The translations under genes and the position numbers were made by a program. A stretch of DNA of 64,000 nucleotides from an uncultured Draconibacterium sp. (GTDB lineage: Bacteria; Bacteroidota; Bacteroidia; Bacteroidales; Prolixibacteraceae): assembly GCF_963676735.1 (NCBI RefSeq), contig NZ_OY781464.1, positions 2,947,001 to 3,011,000 of the forward strand. Direction: 5' to 3'. The notes below the pieces were generated by a model. That model saw nothing but the letters and a program-made list of their open reading frames with translations. It was not told the origin of the DNA and made no database searches. This document shows positions 15,219 to 23,750 of this stretch, piece after piece. Numbering within the stretch: the first letter of the stretch is position 1; the number at the start of each line of letters is the position of its first letter.

Positions 15219-17126
15219 ATGAATTACGATAAACATGGAGTTTTGGAAATGTCGCAGCTTGAATTTGGGCCCGACAGAACCAAAGCAAGCAACCCTATAA
15301 AAATTAACGATGTAAGTTTGCGCGATGGCCACCAGTCGTTATTTGCCACACGCGGACGTACCGAAGACATGCTTCCGGTAGCCGAAATGATTGACAATGC
15401 CGGCTACAATGCTGTTGAAACCTGGGGAGGAGCCACTTTTGATACCATGCACCGTTTTTTGGCCGAAGACCCATGGGAACGCCTGCGCACTCTGAAGAAA
15501 CATATGCCGAAAACGCCATTTTCAATGTTGCTGCGCGGACAAAATGTGGTGGGTTACCGCAACTACGCCGACGATGTGGTTAAAGCTTTTATTCAGCGTG
15601 CCATCGACAATGGAATGGATATATTCCGTTGTTTTGATGCACTAAACGATTACCGCAATTTTGAAACCGCAGCAAAGGTAATTAAAGACAATGGCAAGCA
15701 CTTTCAGGGCGTGGTATGCTACACCTTAAATCAACCCCGACTGGGTGGCGATGTGTACAACATGGACTACTACCTGAACAAGGTAAATGAACTGGTTAAG
15801 TTTGGTGTAGATTCCATTTGCATAAAAGATATGGCAGGCTTAATAGCTCCATACGATATTTACAACCTGGTTCGCGAGATTAAAAAGGTTACCGACATCC
15901 CGCTGAACCTGCACACTCACTTTACTTCGGGCATGGGTGATTTGGCAATTTTTAAAGCCATTGAAGCCGGAGTAGACATTGTTGACAGCTGTATTGGACC
16001 ATATGCTTATCGCACTTCGCATGCTGCTGTTGAGCCAATTATTATGTCGCTGCTGGGCACCAACCGCGACTCGGGTATGGACATCAACCAGATTACTGCG
16101 ATTGCGGAAGAAATGGAGAAATACATTCCAAAATATAAACACCTCGACAATAATCCAAAATACGCCACAACCGACATAAATGTGCTGCTGCACCAAACGC
16201 CGGGGGGTATGCTTTCGAACCTGGTTAACCAGCTAAAAGCAATGGATGCGCTCGACAAGCTGCCAGAGGTATTCCGTTTATTGCCAAAAGTGCGCAAAGA
16301 CCTTGGAAATATTCCATTGGTTACACCTACCTCTCAAATTGTAGGGGTGCAAACGGTAAACAATGTACTTTTCGATTCGTATGAAGGAGAATATGCCCAG
16401 ATTACCAAAGAGGTAAAAGACCTGTGTTACGGTTTGTATGGCAAAACCACCATGCCAATTAATCCGGAAGTAAGAGCAAAAGCCTTAAAAGGCTATCCGC
16501 GTGGCGAACAGCCAATAACTGAACGCCCCGGAGCTATCCTTGAGCCCGAAATGGACAAAGTAAAAGCTGATTTTGCCGATTTGGCGAAAGATATTGACGA
16601 CGAAGTGTTATGCGCTTTGTACCCGGTAACCGGCAAACGTTTTCTGAAATGGAAATATGGAATGGAAGAGGTACCTGCCGAGTTTAAAGCAAAAACAATG
16701 GAGCAGGTAGAAAAAGAAGAAGAACTGATTCGAAAAGCTTTATCAGGCGAATTGACCACGAAAGGCAAAGGCGGCGCAACACGCGAACTGGAAGTTAAAG
16801 TTGACGGCGAGGTATTTACCGTTGAAATTAACGACCCAAATGTTGCTGCTGCACCACAACGTATGCGCAGAACTAAAGGTGGGGGAACAAAAGAGGTTTC
16901 GGCAGAAGGAAGCGTTATGGCTCCAATTCCGGGTATGATTGTAGAATACAAGAAAAAAGTGGGCGACAAAGTTGCCGTTGGCGAAACTGTAGTGGTACTT
17001 GAAGCCATGAAAATGATGAACAACCTTGATGCAGCAGTAAATGGTACGATAACCGAAATTAAGTACGACCAGGGAGACTCTGTAGTAAAAGGAGATGTAC
17101 TTATGGTTATTGAGCCACTTGAATAG
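15219..17126 (+). CDS. Pyruvate/oxaloacetate carboxyltransferase fused to a biotin carrier domain (OadA/PycB/transcarboxylase 5S-1.3S type)
   Basis: A 635-aa protein in three parts. A TIM-barrel carboxyltransferase carries DVSLRDGHQS (31-40), the carboxylated lysine K203 in CIKDMAG, and metal ligands H232/H234 in LHTHF. A PYC-type helical domain runs to about residue 500. A C-terminal biotinyl domain has K598 in EAMKM, after a short linker. The barrel exchanges CO2 between carboxybiotin and pyruvate/oxaloacetate. Homologues are oxaloacetate decarboxylase alpha, pyruvate carboxylase subunit B and the transcarboxylase 5S subunit. With MmdA encoded just upstream, the pair covers all three transcarboxylase activities. 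No RBS-like purine tract stronger than AAAGAG precedes the ATG. Confidence 0.92.
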   Translation: MNYDKHGVLEMSQLEFGPDRTKASNPIKINDVSLRDGHQSLFATRGRTEDMLPVAEMIDNAGYNAVETWGGATFDTMHRFLAEDPWERLRTLKKHMPKTPFSMLLRGQNVVGYRNYADDVVKAFIQRAIDNGMDIFRCFDALNDYRNFETAAKVIKDNGKHFQGVVCYTLNQPRLGGDVYNMDYYLNKVNELVKFGVDSICIKDMAGLIAPYDIYNLVREIKKVTDIPLNLHTHFTSGMGDLAIFKAIEAGVDIVDSCIGPYAYRTSHAAVEPIIMSLLGTNRDSGMDINQITAIAEEMEKYIPKYKHLDNNPKYATTDINVLLHQTPGGMLSNLVNQLKAMDALDKLPEVFRLLPKVRKDLGNIPLVTPTSQIVGVQTVNNVLFDSYEGEYAQITKEVKDLCYGLYGKTTMPINPEVRAKALKGYPRGEQPITERPGAILEPEMDKVKADFADLAKDIDDEVLCALYPVTGKRFLKWKYGMEEVPAEFKAKTMEQVEKEEELIRKALSGELTTKGKGGATRELEVKVDGEVFTVEINDPNVAAAPQRMRRTKGGGTKEVSAEGSVMAPIPGMIVEYKKKVGDKVAVGETVVVLEAMKMMNNLDAAVNGTITEIKYDQGDSVVKGDVLMVIEPLE

Positions 17127-17150
17127 CAACAACTTTCAACAAGATGATAC

Positions 17151-17183
17151 AAAGGCAGGTTCCGAAAGGACTTGCCTTTTTTT
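17151..17183 (+). terminator. Terminator of the carboxyltransferase operon
   Basis: AAAGGCAGGTTCC pairs with GGACTTGCCTTT around a GAAA loop and is followed by T7, 24 bp after the stop codon. Confidence 0.85.
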
Positions 17184-17366
17184 CTGAAAGTCTCTTAAAA
17201 GTCAATGGTAATAGCTGGTTCAAAATCTATTGACTTACCCTAAGGGAGCGTTAGATGAATTTTTGTACTACTCTCATTCCTGTTAATGGCTCGCGGGAAT
17301 CTTGATAGTTTTATGCCCATTTATCAATCGATGAATGTTTTTTTTGAGGCCATACCCGCAGCCCGA

Positions 17367-19151
17367 TTACTCGCGACTGCCGTAAAAACGATCCAGAATC
17401 GATCCGTCGTTGGCTTCTTTTGATAAGGATTCGATGGTACTTTTGGGTACGTCATAAACATCCAAAACGATTAATCCGTCGAGGCAGTTATTAAATTTCG
17501 GGTCAACATTAAAACCTATAATTTTAGCATTTAGCTTAATATATTTTTTTAAAAGCACCGGCAACCCCGAATTTAATTCATCCAAATCGCCAATAGTTTT
17601 ATCAAGCCGGTTAATGTCGTGCTCCATATTTTCCATTAACAGGTTTAAATCCACATTGTCGCTTTTAAACTTATAGCTGTTTCGTGGTTTTATGTGCTGA
17701 GCCATTTTCCAGTTTAAATGGTTCTTCATGATAAACCTGATAATTAAATCTTTCGAAACTTTTGAATAATTGTTGCTAATACTTACCGGACCAATAAGGT
17801 AACGGTATTCCGGATTTTTAAGCAGGAAGTATAAAATACCCTTCCACAACAAAAACAAGGGCATGGGTTTACGCTGGTATTCTTTAATTACAAACGAGCG
17901 CCCCAATTCAATGCTTTCTTTTAATACCGGGTTAAAGTTTTCGGCAATACGGAACAACGATTGCAGGTAAAAACCTCTTCTGCCATATTGCTCCATAATG
18001 TCTTTTCCTTTTCCCAGTCGATAAGCGCCAACAATCCGGTTTTCATCTTCATCCCAAATAAACATTTGGTGGTAGTACAAATCAAATTCGTCAATATCCA
18101 AACTTCTATTTGTGCCCTCACCAACTTCCCGAAAGGTAATTTCGCGTAAACGCCCAATTTCGTTTAAAACGTTCGGAATTAAAGCCGACGGTGCACAGTA
18201 GGCCGTATAATTTTTTAATCGAAATAAGGTGTGGTCTGCTTTAATCGCCAGTATTTCTTTTTGGATATATTCAAAAGGAACCGGATCGATTATAGTGTCG
18301 GGTTTTACTTTTGGCTTGAGTGCATAGTTAAAAAAGCGCCGTATTTCAATATCCGATTCCATGCAGTAGGTTTTGGCACGCAAAAAACGCCCAAACTGGT
18401 ACACATCGCAATATTTTTCCTGCTCTTCAACTTTTATGGCACTGCCAATGCGCAGCTTAATATTTTTATGTTTTTTACTTAAAATCTCAGATGGAAGTCT
18501 GGCGCTTTTTAACGAGGGGTGAATTTTTGCCACCAGGTGTAACAGGCGACTATTAGTTCCCTGAAAAAGAACCGGAACAACCGGCACCTGTGCCTTTTTA
18601 ATAAATTTCACCACCGGAAACTGCCAAACCTTATCGGTAACGCCTTCAAACGAATCTTTGGTATTTACATCAATGGCCGGAAAAAGACAAAGAACACCCC
18701 CGTTTTGTAAATGCCCAAAAGCTTCTTTTAAACCGGTGTAATTGCCATTCCCTGCATCGTCAAACGGATTCTCTTCCATAAAATAATCCGAAACGGCATC
18801 GATTTTTTTCAATAGAAAATTGGCCAGCACCTTTACATCATTTCTAACCAACGAGAGGTATTTTATCAGCAAAAGCCCGTCAAATCCTCCCAGCGGATGA
18901 TTGGCAACAATAATAAACGGCCCTTCTTTGGGTATCTTTTTTAACTGCTGTTCATCAAATTCGATGTTAAACTCCAGTGTTTTTATTAACTCATCAATAA
19001 AATCTACCCCTTGCTTTTCAGCAATTTGACTGTAAATTTTATTCAATTTATTAAAACGCAGAATGTACATCAGAAATTTGGCGAAATAATCGCCGCTGGC
19101 GAGTAAAGCAGGACGATCTTTAAAAAGATCTTTTGGCTTAAGTAATTCCAT
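17367..19151 (-). CDS. Bifunctional acyltransferase: lysophospholipid acyltransferase plus OlsB-like GNAT domain (OlsF-like)
   Basis: A 594-aa protein with two acyltransferase halves. The N-terminal PlsC/OlsA-like domain carries VANHPLGGFDG (82-92), the family's version of the HX4D active site, and LFPAIDVNT. The C-terminal half has the ornithine-acyltransferase hallmarks ELGRSFVIKEYQRKPMPLFLLWKG and YLIGPVSISNNY. This order matches OlsF, a bifunctional enzyme known from Serratia and Flavobacterium that makes ornithine lipids by N- and then O-acylation. In Bacteroidota related enzymes also make glycine lipids, so the head amino acid is open. It is a peripheral membrane enzyme by inference, encoded as a single gene. 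Confidence 0.82.
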   Translation of the reverse strand: MELLKPKDLFKDRPALLASGDYFAKFLMYILRFNKLNKIYSQIAEKQGVDFIDELIKTLEFNIEFDEQQLKKIPKEGPFIIVANHPLGGFDGLLLIKYLSLVRNDVKVLANFLLKKIDAVSDYFMEENPFDDAGNGNYTGLKEAFGHLQNGGVLCLFPAIDVNTKDSFEGVTDKVWQFPVVKFIKKAQVPVVPVLFQGTNSRLLHLVAKIHPSLKSARLPSEILSKKHKNIKLRIGSAIKVEEQEKYCDVYQFGRFLRAKTYCMESDIEIRRFFNYALKPKVKPDTIIDPVPFEYIQKEILAIKADHTLFRLKNYTAYCAPSALIPNVLNEIGRLREITFREVGEGTNRSLDIDEFDLYYHQMFIWDEDENRIVGAYRLGKGKDIMEQYGRRGFYLQSLFRIAENFNPVLKESIELGRSFVIKEYQRKPMPLFLLWKGILYFLLKNPEYRYLIGPVSISNNYSKVSKDLIIRFIMKNHLNWKMAQHIKPRNSYKFKSDNVDLNLLMENMEHDINRLDKTIGDLDELNSGLPVLLKKYIKLNAKIIGFNVDPKFNNCLDGLIVLDVYDVPKSTIESLSKEANDGSILDRFYGSRE

Positions 19152-19191
19152 TTATTGCTGTTCAGCTATAATAACTTCAAATACTTCATTA

Positions 19192-19199
19192 CAAAAATA
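19192..19199 (-). promoter_or_regulatory. -7 promoter element of the OlsF-like gene
   Basis: TATTTTTG on the minus strand matches TAnnTTTG, 40 bp before the start at 19151. Confidence 0.4.
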
Positions 19200-19282
19200 A
19201 AATGTTTTTTGAATTATCGCCGATCTCCATCAAATTCTGTAAGTAATTTCGCATTTATCGGTCTGTATAAGAATCTTTATTC

Positions 19283-19314
19283 TTGCGGTATCATTCTTTT
19301 TTTAATCATATTTG
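19283..19314 (+). promoter_or_regulatory. Promoter of the YgiQ-type gene
   Basis: TTG at 19283-19285, 21 bp, then CATATTTG at 19307-19314 (7 of 8 matches to the -7 consensus), 34 bp before the ATG. Confidence 0.45.
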
Positions 19315-19348
19315 GCTTTAATTTGTTATAAGGAAACAAAATATTTAG

Positions 19349-21205
19349 ATGACAGAAAACAAACTACATATTACCGACTGGCTGCCAACCTCGAAAAAAG
19401 AGCTTAAACAGCTGGGATGGGAGGAACTTGATGTTATTTTATTTACCGGCGATGCCTACGTCGATCATCCATCGTTTGGAGCTGCAGTAATTGGGCGGGT
19501 ATTGGAAGCCGAGGGCTTACGAATTGCCATTGTTCCGCAACCCAACTGGACCGATGATTTACGCGATTTTAAGAAGCTGGGGCGCCCCAGGCTGTTTTTT
19601 GCGGTTACTGCCGGAAATATGGATTCGATGGTGAACCATTACACTGCCGGAAAACGTAAACGCTCAAACGACTCTTATACTCCGGGTGGACAGATTGGAA
19701 AACGTCCGGACTACGCCACTATTACTTACTCAAAAATATTAAAAGAACTATATCCTGATGTACCTTTGGTTATTGGAGGAATTGAAGCATCGCTGCGCCG
19801 CTTAACCCATTACGATTACTGGTCGGACCGGTTAATGCCATCTATTTTGGCAGATACCCAGGCCGAACTGCTTTTTTATGGCATGGGCGAAAAATCGATT
19901 GTGGAGTTTGCCCGATTGGTTAAACGCGGTATTCCCATTGAAAGTTTGACAACCATACCCCAAACGGTTTTTATGGTAGATGAAGAAGAAACTTATGCTA
20001 CCAAAAAAAACTGGGACGAGTTGGAGTTAGCTTCGCACGAAACCTGTTTAGCCGACAAAAAAGAATTTGCCCGAAATTTTATGCACATCGAAGAAGAATC
20101 GAATAAAATGGAGGCAAAAAAACTGATTCAGGGCTACGGGCAGAAAAAGATAGTGGTTAATCCGCCATGGCCTACCTTTAAAGAAAAAGAGATTGACCGG
20201 GTTTATGACCTGCCCTACACCAGGTTACCTCATCCACGTTACGACGGTAAGGCTTCCATTCCTGCTTACGAAATGATCCGGCATTCCATTAACATCCATC
20301 GCGGCTGTTTTGGTGGGTGTACCTTTTGTACCATATCCGCCCACCAGGGTAAGTTTATTGCCAGCCGGTCGGAAAAATCGGTTTTAAAAGAAGTGGAAAA
20401 AGTTACCGAAATGCCCGACTTTAAAGGTTACATCTCCGACCTTGGTGGCCCATCGGCAAACATGTACCGCATGAAAGGAATTCACGAGGAAATTTGCAAA
20501 AAATGCAAAAGGCCTTCGTGCATTTTCCCGTCGGTGTGCAAAAATCTCGACATTAACCACAAACCTATGCTCGAGCTTTATGAGAAGGTAAGAAACAATC
20601 CGAAGATTAAAAAGGCATTTATTGGCAGTGGTATCCGTTACGACATGATACTGGAAAAAACAAACAACAAGGAGGTTAATGAAAACAATAGAAAATACCT
20701 GCGCGAAGTAATTAAGCATCACGTTTCGGGCCGACTAAAAGTGGCGCCCGAGCACTCGTCGGACGAAGTGCTTAAATTTATGCGTAAACCATCATTCAAG
20801 CTGTTTGAAGAATTGAATAACGAATTTGTAAAAATCAACAAAGAAGAAAAGCTAAACCAACAGCTTATTCCTTATTTTATTTCCAGCCATCCCGGAAGCA
20901 AGTCGGAAGACATGGCCAACCTGGCGATTCAAACAAAAGATATGAATTTCAGACTGGAGCAGGTTCAGGACTTTACTCCTACCCCCATGACCCTGGCAAC
21001 TGTAGTATACTATTCGGGCTATCACCCCTATACCATGGAACAAATTTATACAGCTCGTAACAAAGATGCCAAAGAACAACAACGCCAGTTCTTTTTCTGG
21101 TATAAAAAGGAATTTCGGAATAAAATTATTCGGGATTTAAAAGCCAAAGGACGCGACGACCTGATTAAAAAGCTTTTCAATAAAAACAAAAATAAACAGC
21201 AATAA
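19349..21205 (+). CDS. YgiQ family radical SAM protein
   Basis: A 618-aa UPF0313/YgiQ-type radical SAM protein. The [4Fe-4S] cluster motif is C320-xxx-C324-xx-C327 in HRGCFGGCTFC. A second conserved cysteine cluster, CKKCKRPSCIFPSVC, follows about 70 residues later, and the N-terminus WLPTSKKELKQLGWEELDVILFTGDAYVDHPSFG is a family signature. The C-terminal lysine-rich tail (NKNKNKQQ) is typical. Its substrate is unknown in every organism to my knowledge. It is preceded by its own promoter-like element and followed by a lipoprotein gene 82 bp downstream. Confidence 0.92.
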   Translation: MTENKLHITDWLPTSKKELKQLGWEELDVILFTGDAYVDHPSFGAAVIGRVLEAEGLRIAIVPQPNWTDDLRDFKKLGRPRLFFAVTAGNMDSMVNHYTAGKRKRSNDSYTPGGQIGKRPDYATITYSKILKELYPDVPLVIGGIEASLRRLTHYDYWSDRLMPSILADTQAELLFYGMGEKSIVEFARLVKRGIPIESLTTIPQTVFMVDEEETYATKKNWDELELASHETCLADKKEFARNFMHIEEESNKMEAKKLIQGYGQKKIVVNPPWPTFKEKEIDRVYDLPYTRLPHPRYDGKASIPAYEMIRHSINIHRGCFGGCTFCTISAHQGKFIASRSEKSVLKEVEKVTEMPDFKGYISDLGGPSANMYRMKGIHEEICKKCKRPSCIFPSVCKNLDINHKPMLELYEKVRNNPKIKKAFIGSGIRYDMILEKTNNKEVNENNRKYLREVIKHHVSGRLKVAPEHSSDEVLKFMRKPSFKLFEELNNEFVKINKEEKLNQQLIPYFISSHPGSKSEDMANLAIQTKDMNFRLEQVQDFTPTPMTLATVVYYSGYHPYTMEQIYTARNKDAKEQQRQFFFWYKKEFRNKIIRDLKAKGRDDLIKKLFNKNKNKQQ

Positions 21206-21287
21206 AACGAGTCTGAAAATAAACTACACCCACCGGGATAATTGGAACGAACGAATTCCATAAAATACCTTAGAAAATAAATAATTT

Positions 21288-22049
21288 ATGAATATGAAAA
21301 ATACACGATTGCTTGCATTGTTATTAGCCCTTACTTTGGCAGGTTGTGCCGAGGTAATGCAAATTGCACAGCAAACCCTTGAAGGGGATGCTCCACTTAC
21401 CCAAACAGAAATTGTGGGTGGACTGAAAGAGGCACTGATTACCGGCACCAATAAATCGGTTGATATACTGGGTGCAACAGACGGATATTACAAAGACGAG
21501 CTGGTAAAAATACTACTCCCGCCTGAAGCCGATATTATTGTTGACAATATTGGGAAAGTACCTGGTGGTGAAAAACTGCTCGACGATGTTTTACTAACTA
21601 TTAACCGCGCTGCCGAAGATGCTGCAAAAGAAGCCGCCCCGATATTTGTAAACAGCATAAAAAGCATGACTATTAACGATGCAGTTGGCATTTTAAAAGG
21701 TACCGACAATGCTGCAACCACTTATCTGCACAAAACCACGTACAACCAGCTTTTTGAACTTTACCGACCAAAAATAAAAACATCAGTAGAAAAGGAACTG
21801 GTTGGTGGCGTATCAACCAAAGAAAGCTGGGACACCCTTGTGGGAAAATGGAACCAGGTTGCCGGATCTTTTTTGGGGCAAACAGCCGGGTTAAAAACAG
21901 TTGATACTCAGTTGGAAGACTACCTGACGACCAAAGCACTTGATGGGGTATTTTTGAAAATTGCCGCCGAAGAAAAACTTATTCGTGAAGACCCTGCTGC
22001 CCGGGTTACAAGCCTGTTAAAGAAAGTATTTGGCTCGCTTGACTCCTAA
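21288..22049 (+). CDS. DUF4197 lipoprotein
   Basis: A 253-aa protein with a lipoprotein signal peptide (RLLALLLALTLAGC, lipobox LAGC), so it is probably anchored in the cell envelope. The mature part matches DUF4197: LTQTEIVGGLKEALITGTNKSVDILGATDGYYKDELVKILLPPEA near the N-terminus and KSMTINDAVGILKGTDNAATTYL in the middle. It appears almost wholly helical. Residues after the Cys (AEVMQ) do not form an acidic surface-export signal, suggesting a periplasm-facing anchor. The start may be 21288 or the second ATG at 21294. No biochemical function is known for the family. Confidence 0.88.
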   Translation: MNMKNTRLLALLLALTLAGCAEVMQIAQQTLEGDAPLTQTEIVGGLKEALITGTNKSVDILGATDGYYKDELVKILLPPEADIIVDNIGKVPGGEKLLDDVLLTINRAAEDAAKEAAPIFVNSIKSMTINDAVGILKGTDNAATTYLHKTTYNQLFELYRPKIKTSVEKELVGGVSTKESWDTLVGKWNQVAGSFLGQTAGLKTVDTQLEDYLTTKALDGVFLKIAAEEKLIREDPAARVTSLLKKVFGSLDS

Positions 22050-22191
22050 TTGTCTTCACCATAATTTTTAGCTTGTAAAACATATTTGATTGAATAATTG
22101 CACAATATTTCATAATTTCATTTAGCCTGAATGAACAAATACTTGCTTTTATTCGCCAGGCAAATGTAATAACCTGTTAAAATTAAGCGCC

Positions 22192-22614
22192 ATGAGATTA
22201 GAATTTGTAAAAGTAGAAGAGGCCAACGATTTGGTTAACCAATTGATTGAACATCATCCGCAAGCCATTTTTTTAACCGACCACGATTTTAAGGTAAAAT
22301 ATTTTAATAAATCATTCCAAAAGCTTTCAAAAAGCGACAAGGGAGATATTATTGGACATGAGTTCTGCGAAATAATGGGCTGTACCCAGCGCGAAAAAAT
22401 TACGGCAAAAGACGGTGGATTTTGTAAACGCTGCCAGCTACGCGATTTACTTTCCGGCTCAAACCTTTCGGAAATGGTTCTTATTCGCGATTTTGTAATA
22501 AATAATAAGGTAAAAACAAAACACCTGCATATCGATACGCATCGTGTGGTAATGAACGACCATAAATACCGATTGGTAGTTATTGAAGACCGAACAGGAC
22601 ATACCATAAAATAA
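22192..22614 (+). CDS. Single PAS domain protein with a four-cysteine insert
   Basis: A 140-aa cytoplasmic protein made of one PAS domain (AIFLTDHDFKVKYFNKSFQKLSK at the N-terminal part, closing VVMNDHKYRLVVIEDRT) and no output domain. Between them is a cysteine set, FCEIMGC...GFCKRC, an arrangement seen in PAS domains attached to histidine kinases and phosphatases in anaerobes. It could bind a metal or redox cofactor. A free PAS domain must act through a partner, which is not obvious here. The gene is monocistronic and ends at a strong terminator shared with the convergent radical SAM gene. Confidence 0.75.
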   Translation: MRLEFVKVEEANDLVNQLIEHHPQAIFLTDHDFKVKYFNKSFQKLSKSDKGDIIGHEFCEIMGCTQREKITAKDGGFCKRCQLRDLLSGSNLSEMVLIRDFVINNKVKTKHLHIDTHRVVMNDHKYRLVVIEDRTGHTIK

Positions 22615-22625
22615 GCGAAACAACA

Positions 22626-22656
22626 GGCCCGGAAGTTTTCCGGGCTTATTTTTTAT
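22626..22656 (+). terminator. Terminator after the PAS gene, overlapping the convergent gene end
   Basis: GCCCGGAA / TTCCGGGC hairpin with a 3-nt loop, followed by a T-rich run (TTATTTTTTATATTTTC). It overlaps the stop codon of the minus-strand radical SAM gene at 22646. Confidence 0.8.
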
Positions 22657-23593
22657 ATTTTCTGCCCTGCCAGGTATCACGTTCTTTCAAACGTTTTTTC
22701 ACCTTGTCAACAAATTCAAAATTTTTCAGTCCCCATTTCGGGGCAATCAGCATTTCGGGTGGTGCCTGGCTAATAAAACGCTCCACAATAATTTCAGGAT
22801 TTAGCAGTTCCAGATAATCCACAACCAAATCAATATAATCTTCGGCCGTATATAAATGAAAACTATCCGGGTTTTCGTCAAACTGTTTTTCCAGCAAAGT
22901 GCCTTTATGAATCTGCAACTGGTGCAACTTCAGGTTTTTAACCGGTAATTGAGAAATTACCTTCGCCTGCTCCAGAACTTCCTGACGGCTTTCGCCCGGG
23001 AGCCCCAAAATCATGTGCGCACAATTATTAATGCCTCTTTTGGCCGTTTCTTCAATTGCCCTGGCAGCATCAGTAAAAGTATGCCCACGATTTATACTTT
23101 TTAGCGTACGGTCGAGATGCGACTCCACGCCCAACTCCACCATTACATAAACTTTTCGGCTTAGTTCGGCGAGGTAATCAAGCAATTCGTCATTTAAACA
23201 ATCGGGCCGTGTAGATATCACCAAACCAACAACTTTGGGATGATTCAGGGCTTCTTCGTACAAACGTTTTAAATCGGCTAGGGGAGCATAGGTATTGGTA
23301 TAAGCCTGAAAATAGGCCAAAAAACGCATGGTTTTGTATTTGCGGGCAAAAAAAGCAACGCCCTGCTCAACTTGCTTACTTACACTGTTTTCCAGGTTGC
23401 AATAGGTGGGTTTAAATGTTTTATTATTGCAATACGAGCAACCTCCAACTCCCTTGCTTCCATCGCGGTTCGGACAGGTAAAACCGGCATCAATCGAAAC
23501 TTTCTGCACCCGCCCCGAGAAGCGTTCTCTAAAATATGTCGGAAAATCATTATAGCGCCTGTCGTGCCCCCAACTGTATACCTTGTTTTGCAT
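22646..23593 (-). CDS. TIGR01212 / YhcC family radical SAM protein
   Basis: A 315-aa radical SAM protein of the YhcC family. Its N-terminus reads YSWGHDRRYNDFPTYFRERFSGRVQKVSIDAGFTCPNRDG, and the cluster motif is the variant CPNRDGSKGVGGCSYC (Cx8CxxC). A conserved segment CAHMILGLPGESRQE follows. The role in E. coli and relatives is undefined. I start at the ATG at 23593: the longer frame would begin with a TTG lying inside a consensus TACTTTTG promoter element (23612-23619), so it cannot be translated from that promoter. Confidence 0.9.
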   Translation of the reverse strand: MQNKVYSWGHDRRYNDFPTYFRERFSGRVQKVSIDAGFTCPNRDGSKGVGGCSYCNNKTFKPTYCNLENSVSKQVEQGVAFFARKYKTMRFLAYFQAYTNTYAPLADLKRLYEEALNHPKVVGLVISTRPDCLNDELLDYLAELSRKVYVMVELGVESHLDRTLKSINRGHTFTDAARAIEETAKRGINNCAHMILGLPGESRQEVLEQAKVISQLPVKNLKLHQLQIHKGTLLEKQFDENPDSFHLYTAEDYIDLVVDYLELLNPEIIVERFISQAPPEMLIAPKWGLKNFEFVDKVKKRLKERDTWQGRKYKK

Positions 23594-23611
23594 GCTGTTT
23601 TTGTAAGACTG

Positions 23612-23619
23612 CAAAAGTA
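23612..23619 (-). promoter_or_regulatory. -7 promoter element of the YhcC-type gene
   Basis: TACTTTTG on the minus strand, an exact consensus match 18 bp before the ATG at 23593; it fixes that start. Confidence 0.6.
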
Positions 23620-23750
23620 CTCATTTTTAAAACTTCCATCCTCATAACAGAAACTTATCAACAACTCTTGAAAACTTTCGGCGAATGAAACAGGTATTGC
23701 TTTTTAAATACAACGCCAAATCTCTATTTTTAAGAAAAATTCAGACAACT

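Noticed and set aside
16493..17152. 219-codon minus-strand open frame opposite the biotin protein gene
   Set aside because: It is the antisense shadow of a strongly conserved coding sequence and has Ser/Thr-rich, unstructured composition.
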